A DNA stretch of 64,000 bases from Candidatus Enterococcus moelleringii. GTDB taxonomy: Bacteria; Bacillota; Bacilli; Lactobacillales; Enterococcaceae. The notes beneath the pieces were generated by a model that did not search any database, was not told the origin of the DNA, and saw only the letters and a list, made by a program, of their open reading frames with translations. The position numbers and the translations under genes are program-made. The stretch lies in NCBI RefSeq assembly GCF_017377575.1, contig NZ_JAFREM010000018.1:310001-374000 (forward strand). The letters are read 5' to 3'. Below are positions 9,501 through 14,742 of the stretch, in pieces; the first letter of the stretch is position 1; each line of letters begins with the position of its first letter.

Positions 9501-11133
9501 TGAGGTAGTTTTAGCAACTACCGCTCAGTTTGTCGATAAGAACGTCGGTGACGACAAGCCTGTTCACGTGAATACGCCAGCTATCAGCGGTGCAGATCAT
9601 CAGAACTATACGATCACAGCACCAACTGAAGCTACCGCAACCATCAGTCCTTACGATATTCAGCTGGGTCAAATCAGTTTTGCTCAAACGGTTAAAGCCT
9701 TCGATACAAGTGCGGATGCTAAACTAACCGCTCGACTGATTGGATTGCCATTAGAACAAGATGATTTGCGAATCGACATTACGGATGCTCGTTATCCAGA
9801 CAGCGACATTGGTGAAAACAAAGCGATTAGCTACAATTGGAAATTGGCCGGCGCGGATGAAGCCAATTACCGCTTGCCTGAGAAACCATCAGTAACCGGT
9901 GCAATTGCTAATCCGACTGTCGATGACGATACACAAGCTAGAATCATTGAATTATTGAAGCAACAGACACCAGAGAAGGTTTACGATGGAAATTCAGTGC
10001 ATCAATTTGAGTTAGATATTACCAGCGCCTTCGGTGAACCAACCAGACGTGCCACAACGCCGACTCAAATTCTGTTGAATGTGACCGGAACCTTTGAACA
10101 ATCCGATGCAGGTGAACAAAGCTTCAATGTGACGGATTGGAACATCACCAGTAACAATGCCGTGATCGGTGAACTTCCAGCAGGGATTGTATTGGAAGGT
10201 TCGATTACCAAACGCGCGGCGACCATTCGTTGGACAGCAGCTGATAAAGTTTACGATGGAACAACTACCGCTGCCGTTCAAGCAAGCGTTAATGGATTAG
10301 TGACTGGTGATCAAGTGACCGTAACGGGTACTGGCGCATTTGTTGATAAGAATGCCGGAGCAAACAAAGCTGTGACGATTACCAGCAGTGAAGTTACTGG
10401 CGACGCCGCGGTGAACTATGAATTTGCGACACCGGAGATTGGTATTACCGCTAATATCCAACAAAAGGGTGTAACGATTAGCGGAGTAAAAGCCGTTAAC
10501 CGTCGAGCGAACGATAGTCGTTTAGTTGAGTTGCTAGGAACCGATGCTTCACTGGCAGGTGTATTACCAGCAGATCAAAAAGCAGTCAGCTTTGACTTAG
10601 GCCAAGGAACTATGGCTGATGCCGCAGCTGGAAACGGCAAAGCAGTCACCACCAATATTCAACTGACTGGCGACGAGGCAGGCAACTACGTCTTGACTCA
10701 GCCAACTGATTTGACGGTAGATATTTCCAAGAAGAAAGTCACGGTGACGATCGTCGATGAAAATGGCAACAAGCAAGAAGTCGAGCTGGAAGAAGGGGCG
10801 AAGCTTCCGAGACCGAAAGATCCGGTGAAGGACGGCTTTACCTTTGAGGGCTGGTACGTGGATGAAGCTCTAACACAGCCATTCGATTTCGATCAGCCGA
10901 TTACTGGAAATGTAACGCTGTATCCAAAATGGAGCAGAAATGTACCGACCGCTACTACGACCAATCGGAATATAGCCACACCAAGAGTGGTGACAAGTAC
11001 TGGAAATACCACCACTTCTGCAAGTGGGAAATCCTTGCCAAGCACAGGGGATTCCCTCAACAATATGTGGTCAATGTTGGGACTAGGCGCGATTGCTTCG
11101 GCGATTGCTGCTTGGAAGAAACGTAAAGGATAA
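505..11133 (+). CDS. Giant LPxTG cell-wall-anchored protein with BspA-type LRR and MBG/YDG-like repeats
   Basis: This 3542-residue exported protein is presumably covalently attached to peptidoglycan by sortase A. The lysine-rich N-terminus and hydrophobic stretch end near LAEEQAP (about residue 52). There follow an InlB/Flg_new-like module (about 90-152), a first DUF285-type leucine-rich array (about 305-620, 12 units with the MF-x2-C signature), another Flg_new-like module (about 679-746), a second array (about 850-1085, nine units) and two more Flg_new-like modules (about 1156-1304). About 23 MBG/YDG-like repeats with KVYDG-type starts run to about residue 3400. A last Flg_new module (about 3411-3479) precedes LPSTG at 3511-3515, a hydrophobic helix and the tail KKRKG. 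The part before each LRR array is also duplicated (IDLK.VLG, KPV.LTGTF). ATG 505 follows a GAGGGGG ribosome site. Adhesion or host-matrix binding is a family-level inference. The frame is open throughout, so the gene looks intact. Confidence 0.93.
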   Translation: MKRSNEDTKVHLGKQKHHFSKKKFNKQLISVTSTALLLFSNYGLFPLQVLAEEQAPVDTQEIETQLGTLTDELPVEPATTQEAPVRSITYYWNDGTDQSEISEDTIQAKPAEAMIRDGYTFQAWNTQPDGQGDSYQSEGALPESVTELYAVWEEIEVVDYSEPEESANVKPAQTDESAAESSEEPVAAAKATPRSQPVDSLTDDTSMWETESIMGEDDRLKITGYTGSAEQIKIPSVIDGKAVEIDLKGVLGNRLREVEHFAILPAGISGKPVRLTGTFSELFRGNTALLTAEFSDADATIIETGFRMFSDCQNLRSVGISELKTEQLASMAIMFGRCSNLTTISFGQLNTKNVKDMSFLFAGCTNLSSISWGNFNTENVRTMQEMFGICSNLSTLDLTHFDTSNVIDMSGMFFSCSGLTSLDLSTLDTSQVTNMSSMFCDCMVLTSLDLSTLDTSKVTNMSSMFERCGALTSLDLSSSFDTSQVTNMSSMFERCGALTSLDLSSSFDTSQVTNMNSMFERCGALTSLDLSTLDTSKVTVMSYMFYECMVLTSLDLSSSFDTSQVTNMNSMFFSCSGLTSLDLSRFDTNKVTDMRQMFALCGKLRELTISTEFELSTNTFLRGLPDPGTAGSKNYWVKDGNHSDPASNPDIYETTAEFIEKHNGITVTGVHTYTIDTVHDVTFDLAGGSGSVSTQRIFDGKMATDPQYTESTPGRIFDGWINKADNTRFDFATTVIEKPIELQAKWLYEDSDWIYEKMDTGISKIIRYKGTNKADITVPSELGGLPVEIDLKAVLGDILGKTVVNFEIQPATITGKPVKLTGTFNGLFENRQPDGGVIANTTLQSVTFNDADASQIENMSKMFYVCAAITELDLSNFKTEKVNNMAYMFMDCHKLKSITFSKDFKTENVQDMSSMFYNCSNLTELNLSSFNTANVRNMDAMFSYCSNLKELNLSSFETANVQSMFAMFQNCTSLTELNLSSFNTANVQSMFAMFQNCTSLTELNLSSFNTANVQDMMSMFNGCSNLTELNLSSFNTANVEIMLSMFEACSSLTELNLSNFDTTKVRMGGMFYECNKLTTLNLSSKFEFKWDHYLRDLPAAEDSGKTNYYWVKDGNLAEATNNPDAYANTGKFAEEHNKLNENPQKTAHEYKIEKAHKVTFDIAGGIDAPETLKVFHNQKAQIPDYQGTKKYYHLEGWKKDGVLFDFNQEITSPLDLIASWKINQYKVVFDKNDGTGSMAAQEMNCENEEPLKDNAFTRTGYVFSHWNTKKDDTGTEYKNKASVKNLSDTHEAEVTLYAQWKLDSNLVEAEIKKQEPTKVYDGSLDHEFIVDVTSLTNEAAPVKLKVTGKFASKDAKTQAFTVESWAVEEGDAAIDPLASPFEIEKGKITPLPITKEQLTFDEDSKTKVYNASEASNLAAVIKDNVLIGQDKAAIKISAEYNDKNAGDNKPITYNWELTGDQKGNYSLPEKESISGKITQKSITANWTAEDRPYNGTTAATVKGTLNDVEPGDQLTVSGTGGFVDKNVEANKNVTISGITLEGADKDNYKISELAEATATISKYQIKANQVTFENTDKPFDRTDDASQLTATFNNELPFERDELAVQITNAKYDNQNIGTAIPINYDWELAGADAANYKLPAKPDVTGAITDAVLTREAVIDRINQETATKPYDGDKNHEFTINITDLAQRRTRTETTIMLKVTGEFVQETAGDHDFTVTGWEVTSGNAALPSLDAPFSINGSITKKAITAKWNTPTKIYNGETEVEVTGTLQGLVGTDVVTITSEANFADANVEDNKAITISEVRLTGADAGNYSIEPIGSTKGTIDPYVLQEDQIEFSELNREYNQKFDSLLKATIKNEVLFGSDQVVIEISEAKFTSNQAGTGNAISYEWKLTGAQSTNYRLPDKKAVVKGEITKKPITAEWDETTKIYDGEKTAEVTSTLKDVIPGDVVGITFNANFEDANAAEDKDIEIAGITLNGKDGGNYSIVARAKTTGNIQPYALTHDQIEFSKLTKEYDKSKASLLEATFKENVLFGEDEAAIEFTKAEYADDQVGTGKTINFEWTLTGKQGVNYRLPDKKSVETGKITKRALSVKWSNPTKIYDGEKTADVTGTLENVVDKDDVGITFDANFANEDAGEGKTVEIAGITLTGDDAKNYSIDESGSTKGTITKKGLKATWSADDKVYDGKMDVVVTGTLDGALVEEASDVSISGTGSFEDKDVEENKPVKISAIKLTGSAAKNYEVTETVDATATISAYQIKEGQINFDNLNKPFDTTDSAVQITAKLPAEAPFKADDVEVALTDAVYGQKNIGKDIAITYNWDLTGEDAKNYKLPEEQKVLRGDITEAVMTEKAVIDQIKKADAPTKVYNGKVDHTYTVDITDAAKKKTRAATRIELEVTGEFAEPAAGDREFTVTSWKVTSGNAELLALTDSFTIEGKISPLAITAEWNEPEKTYDGETDVKVAGTPKGLIGKDEVTITSKATFDNANVGAGKAIGITDVALAGKDGANYSIAETTGTTKGTITAYELQENEIEFTGLTKEYDNKVDSTLKAAIKDKVLFGKDKVAIQISGAEFADEKAGKDKVIRYSWTLTGEQSGNYKLLDEVDVFGEITPAALTAEWTAEDKVYDGTTDAAVTGKLTGMIPDDQVTVKGTGEFEDKNSGPDKKVNVNAIQLEGADAGNYTVSESGEAKAEITAYQITEDQITFENLNKPFDTTDSAAQVTASLPEKAPFAADDLSVALTDAVYAQSDIGEEIGITYNWDLAGEDAQNYRLPEDKIVLQGNITEAVMTEDAVMEQIKKERPSRVYDGTKGHVFTVNITEAAQRKTRDATQIMLEVTGEFVQASAGEQGFNVTSWRVTSGNAQLPDLTEPFQIPGEIQQRAITVNWSAEDKVYDGSKVAKLIAACDDILGEDEVSFEAIGNYDDKNCGSHEVRLDATSVQLSGAHAGNYIVETQNDTCNIEITPRPATVEWQVADKVYDAKPDATVTGTLSNLVPDDEVVLATTAQFVDKNVGDDKPVHVNTPAISGADHQNYTITAPTEATATISPYDIQLGQISFAQTVKAFDTSADAKLTARLIGLPLEQDDLRIDITDARYPDSDIGENKAISYNWKLAGADEANYRLPEKPSVTGAIANPTVDDDTQARIIELLKQQTPEKVYDGNSVHQFELDITSAFGEPTRRATTPTQILLNVTGTFEQSDAGEQSFNVTDWNITSNNAVIGELPAGIVLEGSITKRAATIRWTAADKVYDGTTTAAVQASVNGLVTGDQVTVTGTGAFVDKNAGANKAVTITSSEVTGDAAVNYEFATPEIGITANIQQKGVTISGVKAVNRRANDSRLVELLGTDASLAGVLPADQKAVSFDLGQGTMADAAAGNGKAVTTNIQLTGDEAGNYVLTQPTDLTVDISKKKVTVTIVDENGNKQEVELEEGAKLPRPKDPVKDGFTFEGWYVDEALTQPFDFDQPITGNVTLYPKWSRNVPTATTTNRNIATPRVVTSTGNTTTSASGKSLPSTGDSLNNMWSMLGLGAIASAIAAWKKRKG
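1690..2330 (+). repeat. First leucine-rich DNA repeat array, 78/81-bp units
   Basis: Near-identical tandem units encode 26 or 27 residues of the pattern LTSLDLS..DTS.VTNM..MF..C. Three neighbouring units share the ERCGA version almost base for base, and a 3-bp length difference (TLDTS versus SSSFDTS) alternates. Such identity suggests recent unit gain or loss by recombination. The repeats also create long open frames on the opposite strand, which are not genes. Confidence 0.9.
3060..3745 (+). repeat. Second leucine-rich DNA repeat array, 78-bp units
   Basis: Nine tandem units have the pattern LTELNLSSFNTANVQ.M.AMF..C. Two adjacent copies around 3381-3536 are almost identical. Consensus and codon choice differ from the first array, so the two arrays appear to have expanded separately after an older duplication of the whole module. 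Confidence 0.88.
4430..10730 (+). repeat. MBG/YDG-like repeat stalk in three interleaved classes
   Basis: About 23 repeats of roughly 85-95 residues start with K-V/I-Y-D/N-G or a variant. Three classes recur. Class A has a KVYDG...H.F.V.IT start and a TSGNA segment (five copies, near 4455, 5510, 7600, 8920 and 9975). Class B has A.W....KVYDG....V.GTL. Class C has Q-I-x-F...K.FD/YD and ends in a Y.W.L.G....NY.LP strand. They alternate mostly as A-B-C sets, indicating duplication of multi-domain blocks. Such beta-rich repeats are usually stalks that project a tip domain. Confidence 0.8.
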
Positions 11134-11134
11134 T

Positions 11135-11251
11135 GTACTGCAAACCGATGAGAAAGAAATGGCGTTTTACCTGATTCTTGGTCTTGCGCTGATCGGATTT
11201 GCGATTTCAGCTTAGAAGAAGAATCGCGACACAACGAAGCAAGTCGTCCAT
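11135..11251 (+). pseudogene. Remnant of a second LPxTG sorting signal
   Basis: Starting one base after the TAA of the giant gene's stop, the frame reads VLQTDEKEMAFYLILGLALIGFAISA, then TAG at 11213-11215, then KKNRDTTK. This matches a sorting signal (LPQTGEK-like motif, hydrophobic helix, positive tail) with the usual tryptophan before KK turned into a stop and the motif itself damaged. I infer the decayed C-terminus of another wall-anchored protein, matching the decayed N-terminus at 262. Confidence 0.55.
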
Positions 11252-11268
11252 TCTTACGTTGAAACACT

Positions 11269-11334
11269 AAAATACAGCCATTCTTGGCAGCTGTCTGATT
11301 CGACAGTCGCTAAGAGTGGCTGTATTTTTTCTTG
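11269..11334. terminator. Hairpin terminator after the giant adhesin gene
   Basis: AAATACAGCCA at 11270-11280 pairs with TGGCTGTATTT, with further inner pairing, followed on the + strand by a T run. It ends the adhesin transcript and may also stop the convergent small ORF at 11346-11483, since its stem is symmetrical. Confidence 0.8.
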
Positions 11335-11345
11335 GATGTTCAAAT

Positions 11346-11483
11346 TTAGCTGTTTTGCAGTTCTTTTATTTGTTCGACGGTCAATCCAGTGCAATTTGCA
11401 CTTAAGTCAGAGGTCAAGGCTAACCAATGCTTGAACCACGCGGTAACCAGTCCAACAATGATCGATGCTACGATATACTGCAC
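11346..11483 (-). CDS. Small membrane peptide, Fst-like type I toxin candidate with an Rpn-like tail
   Basis: This 45-codon ORF has a GTG start and GGGGAGGA ribosome site six bases upstream. Residues 5-21 (VASIIVGLVTAWFKHWL, preceded by QYI) form one membrane helix ending in aromatic and basic residues. They resemble the Fst/Ldr-type toxin core (IAPI.VGLVL...), in which a roughly 30-residue peptide is held in check by an antisense RNA. The rest (TGLTVEQIKELQNS) is not Fst-like. It matches the TGLTVEEIKEIQ ending of the Rpn-like ORF at 17939-18142. The gene is convergent with the adhesin and shares its terminator region. The Fst assignment is by eye from a very short sequence, so chance similarity is possible, and no antisense RNA was demonstrated. 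Confidence 0.45.
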   Translation of the reverse strand: MQYIVASIIVGLVTAWFKHWLALTSDLSANCTGLTVEQIKELQNS

Positions 11484-11756
11484 ACATCATCCTCCCCTTC
11501 AATCGGACGGATCATGATCCTGACGATTGGTTTACTACATACCGACGCTAATCTTTGATCAAACTAGCGAATCTTGTGGGCAGATTAATCCAGGTTTTTC
11601 TTCTGTCGTTCCTCGGTTTTCCGTTGCGTCCTGCGCCGCATCAGCATCTTGTGGATAGAAAATACATGACATTTACCTGATCCAGATTGTTGGATCGGGT
11701 ATTTATCCTACCTTTGTGATGCTATGGATGCTAAAAGTAAAGATAAGGCATTAACC

Positions 11757-11806
11757 AACCAAGAACGCCTCTTAATCTTCAATGAGGTGTTCTTGGTTTT
11801 TTTTTG
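11757..11806 (+). terminator. Strong intrinsic terminator of an unassigned transcript
   Basis: AACCAAGAACGCCTC (11757-11771) pairs perfectly with GAGGTGTTCTTGGTT (11784-11798), followed by eight or more T. No gene ends just before it. A smaller hairpin (CCTGATCCA with TGGATCGGG) lies at about 11680-11704. A short untranslated RNA ending here is plausible, possibly related to the Fst-like locus, but I see no firm promoter. Confidence 0.8.
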
Positions 11807-12482
11807 TTTACATAATACACGACTAGTTAACAAACGTTTGAATGTACCGTTTGATTATCATCGAATTAGTAAATCGCAGAAGAAAGTATTGGCTCTACAA
11901 ATACATGACTGAACGATTTAAAAATGAAGGAGTAAAGGGCCCTTTTTTCGGAACTGCAGCTGCTTCATCTGCTGGAAAAAAAGGTAGTCAAAAAGTGAAT
12001 ATCATGAATTAAGGTCAAAATGTTTCATATAATCTTTGTGAATTGGTAAATTAGTTAGGGGGTATATAGCTAACAAATAGAATGTTTTCCAACAAGAACA
12101 TAGGTAATTTTAAGTCATAAAATGCCTGGATTTTACGAAAATTCAGTTTTTTTATTTATCGTCAAAATAAAAGACAGAATTATCAGACTCTTTTTTGGAG
12201 CGATAAATAACAAAAATTACAGGTGAGTGATGTGAAAAAATTAACAGAACGCCTGTAACAGCGCGATTTAGCGGTTAACGGCTAGTTTATAATGATTATA
12301 TATAACTGGATGAGGGTATATTTAATGTCAAAATTGCGTTTTTATTTTTAGTGTTTTCATTTCTCGTTTTAATCTATTTGTAAAAAAAATCAAATAAAGT
12401 AATCCTTAGATTTTTACTACGTTGAGTGAAAATATTTTGGCTACTAAAAACTGAAGAACAAAAAAATGAGGAGCGTGAATTT
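11807..12482. other. AT-rich intergenic region without a recognised gene
   Basis: No convincing coding frame is present; several short frames have no ribosome site. A possible promoter (TTAACG at 12275-12280, TATATA about 18 bases later) lies about 180 bases before the regulator gene at 12483. Base composition is more AT-rich than in the flanking core genes. Confidence 0.4.
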
Positions 12483-13247
12483 GTGAACAAGGTATTAATT
12501 CTCACAAAAAACATATTAGCGGAGCAGCAGATGCAAAGCCAACTACAATTATTGAACTATGAGGTCTTTTGTTCAACTGACATTTATCAAAGTCACAAGA
12601 ATATGGCAGTTTTTTCATACTTCCCAGTGATCATGTTAAGTGAAACCATTGCTGATTTAGAGGTGGCAGATGTTGTTACCTTAATCAATACACAACAGAG
12701 CTTAGTGATTCGATTGACTGATACGATCTATTCTGAAGAAGAGCAAGCACTATTGAAGGAAAAAGGAGTTTCTGGCTGGTTATCAAAATCTTATTCAAGT
12801 ACGATGATCCGCGAAAGCTTGGTTCTATTGCAAAATAACTTTTTCCACACTGTTCCTGGAAGCTTCCGGGCTGTTCAAAGCTATAATAGTGATCCGTTTG
12901 TGTCAGGTTCATTGGAACGTGTGCGATTCTCTAAGACAGAAAAACGCCTGTTTCAGCTTTTGATTGAGCATCAGCGGGAAACTTTGTCTCGCAAGGAAAT
13001 CTGTGCAGCGCTTTGGCGCGATGGCGAAACGAGCTCGAATCAGTCTCAGCTATCTTGTATCGTAGCAAAAATCAAAAGCAAGCTAAAAGCAGCTGGCTAC
13101 GAAGGCGAGACCTTGATTACTAGATGGGGTAAGGGCTACACACTGGATACAATGTTTTGTCAGTTCTTACAAACAAATCAGGCCGCTAACGTGACAGATC
13201 AGCTTGTCCAAAAAACACCCGAGCTTGACCAGACAGCAGCCGTTTAA
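12483..13247 (+). CDS. Orphan OmpR/PhoB-type DNA-binding regulator with degenerate receiver
   Basis: This 254-residue protein has a receiver-like fold at about 1-120 and a C-terminal winged-helix (Trans_reg_C) domain at about 145-235. The C-terminal domain shows the typical RFSKTEKRLFQLLIEHQRETLSRKEI pattern (split here: start RFSKTEKRLFQL, then LSRKEICAALW) and the RWGKGYTL wing. The usual acidic pair after the first strand is replaced by TKN and the phosphoacceptor region reads IMLSE, so phosphorylation control is unlikely. I chose GTG 12483 because GAGGAG at 12468-12473 fits it; an upstream GTG at 12426 has no ribosome site. No kinase gene is adjacent. Control of the neighbouring adhesin is only an inference from position. 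Confidence 0.8.
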   Translation: MNKVLILTKNILAEQQMQSQLQLLNYEVFCSTDIYQSHKNMAVFSYFPVIMLSETIADLEVADVVTLINTQQSLVIRLTDTIYSEEEQALLKEKGVSGWLSKSYSSTMIRESLVLLQNNFFHTVPGSFRAVQSYNSDPFVSGSLERVRFSKTEKRLFQLLIEHQRETLSRKEICAALWRDGETSSNQSQLSCIVAKIKSKLKAAGYEGETLITRWGKGYTLDTMFCQFLQTNQAANVTDQLVQKTPELDQTAAV

Positions 13248-13288
13248 TAAATTAAGACGTGTTTAGCTGAATAATTTATAATAGTAGG

Positions 13289-13321
13289 AAAACCTTAATC
13301 GTCAGTGGTTAAGGTTTTTTT
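13289..13321 (+). terminator. Terminator after the orphan regulator
   Basis: AAACCTTAA pairs with TTAAGGTTT and is followed by a seven-base T run. Confidence 0.85.
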
Positions 13322-13410
13322 GCGTGCAGGAATCTGACAAAAAGGGCGACTCAATAGGACGCTTAGTCAGCTGTTTTGTGGTAAACTAAACGGGAATGGA
13401 GTGAGTGAGT

Positions 13411-13683
13411 TTGGATAATTATAGTTACCCAATCGATCCTGACTGGAGTCGCGAAGAAATGGTGGCAGTGATCGATTTTCTTAACTTAGTGGAACAAGCC
13501 AATGAAGGCGGCGTGGAGACAGCGGTCTTTTTAGCCGGCTATCAGAAATTTAAACAAGTGATTCGCAGCATTGGCGAAGAAAAGAAAATCGGCCGGGAAT
13601 TTGAAGCGGCCAGCGGCTACTCGCTTTACCGCACGGTACAAGCAGCCAAACAGGAATCGAAAAAACGATTGAAATTAAGTTAA
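13411..13683 (+). CDS. UPF0223 family protein (YktA-like)
   Basis: A small soluble protein of about 90 residues, with YSYPIDPDWS near the start and EFEAASGYSLYRTVQAAK near the end. Both are hallmarks of the UPF0223 family found across Bacilli, whose function is not established. TTG 13411 is preferred because GGAG at 13398-13401 lies nine bases upstream; GTG 13405 would be only three bases from it. It appears to be a single gene. About 190 bases without a clear feature separate it from the phosphatase that follows, although this pair is often adjacent in Bacilli. Confidence 0.8.
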   Translation: MDNYSYPIDPDWSREEMVAVIDFLNLVEQANEGGVETAVFLAGYQKFKQVIRSIGEEKKIGREFEAASGYSLYRTVQAAKQESKKRLKLS

Positions 13684-13875
13684 ACCAACTAACTAGAGAA
13701 ATCGGACATATATAGATGCCAGTTCTACTTTTCGCAGTCTTTAATGGATGGTCATCAAATATGAAGCTAGCAACAAAATCAGGCGCGAGGCCCATAGTAG
13801 AATGGTATGCGTGCTAAGAATCAGATTTATTTTTTGGAAAAAAATAATTACCTTAAAACGAAGTAGGAGGACATT

Positions 13876-14634
13876 ATGGAAAAAGAGATTATTCAGTGGA
13901 TTTATGAAGCGGGAGAGAAGATCAAGGCGGCGTTAAAGGAAGATGCATTGCAGGTGGACCACAAATCTGGTCGTACCGACATTGTGACCAACGTGGATAA
14001 GGAAATTCAAGATTTCCTTGTTGGCAAGATCGAAGCCTTTGATCCTGATGCCAAGATTTTAGGAGAAGAAAATGGACAGGACACGACGCCGATTGATAAA
14101 GGGCGGGTTTTCGTGATTGATCCGATTGACGGTACCTTGAATTTTGTTTATCAAAAGGAAAACTTCTGTATTATGATCGCTGTTTATGAAGAAGGCGTGG
14201 GTCAGCTGGGCTTTATTTATGACGTGATGCGAGACGATCTGTTCTGGGGCGGTCCTCTGGTAGACGCAGTTTATCATAATGAAGAGAAGATTTCGGCTCC
14301 GGCCAACAAAAAGCTGGAGGAAGGTTTGCTGGGTGTGGGCGTTTCGATTTATGCCAATAATTTCCAGCATACTAAAGACATCGGCGTGCAAACCATGGGC
14401 GTTCGGGTGCTGGGTTGTGCCGGATTGGACTTTATTGCTATCTTGAAGGGGACGCAAATTGGTTACCTGAGTTTGTTGAGTCCGTGGGATTATGCGGCAG
14501 GCAGTATCATGATGAATTACTTCGGTATGCCTACCTGCGGCGCGGATAATCAGCCTTTGAGCTTCTCTGGTCGCGAGTATTTTAGAGGCCTGACACCGGC
14601 TGCAATGGAGCAGGCAAAAGAGTACAAAAATTGA
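13876..14634 (+). CDS. Inositol monophosphatase family protein
   Basis: This 252-residue protein is a metal-dependent, lithium-sensitive-type phosphomonoesterase. The metal and catalytic residues are in place: GEEN at 63-66, DPIDGT at 82-87, and the C-terminal W-D in SPWDYAAG (Asp205). These define the family; the in vivo substrate (inositol phosphate, a nucleotide such as pAp, or another sugar phosphate) cannot be told from sequence. AGGAGG sits just upstream of ATG 13876. It lies before typA, as in other Bacilli, but typA has its own promoter. Confidence 0.88.
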   Translation: MEKEIIQWIYEAGEKIKAALKEDALQVDHKSGRTDIVTNVDKEIQDFLVGKIEAFDPDAKILGEENGQDTTPIDKGRVFVIDPIDGTLNFVYQKENFCIMIAVYEEGVGQLGFIYDVMRDDLFWGGPLVDAVYHNEEKISAPANKKLEEGLLGVGVSIYANNFQHTKDIGVQTMGVRVLGCAGLDFIAILKGTQIGYLSLLSPWDYAAGSIMMNYFGMPTCGADNQPLSFSGREYFRGLTPAAMEQAKEYKN

Positions 14635-14691
14635 AAAGTATAAGTTTTCTGAAAAAATGAAAATGTTTTACTAACAATTCACCCGAATATC

Positions 14692-14700
14692 TGCTATAAT
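14692..14700 (+). promoter_or_regulatory. Extended -10 promoter of typA
   Basis: TGCTATAAT gives a perfect -10 with a TG extension, 43 bases before the GTG start. The -35 region is weak (TAACAA around 14672). Confidence 0.6.
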
Positions 14701-14742
14701 GGCTTGTCGAGTGACTTGTTACAAGAAAAGGAGCAATTTATA

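Noticed and set aside
11724-11912. 62-codon + strand frame
   Set aside because: It runs straight through the perfect terminator hairpin at 11757-11806 and has no ribosome site.
11905-11990. Short ATG frame near an in-frame AAGGAG-like string
   Set aside because: Cysteine- and tryptophan-rich nonsense-like composition, stops after about 27 codons, and the ribosome-like string is inside it, not before it.
13748-13936. 62-codon + strand frame before the inositol-phosphatase-like gene
   Set aside because: Arg/Lys/Trp-rich shadow that overlaps the true start and has no ribosome site of its own.
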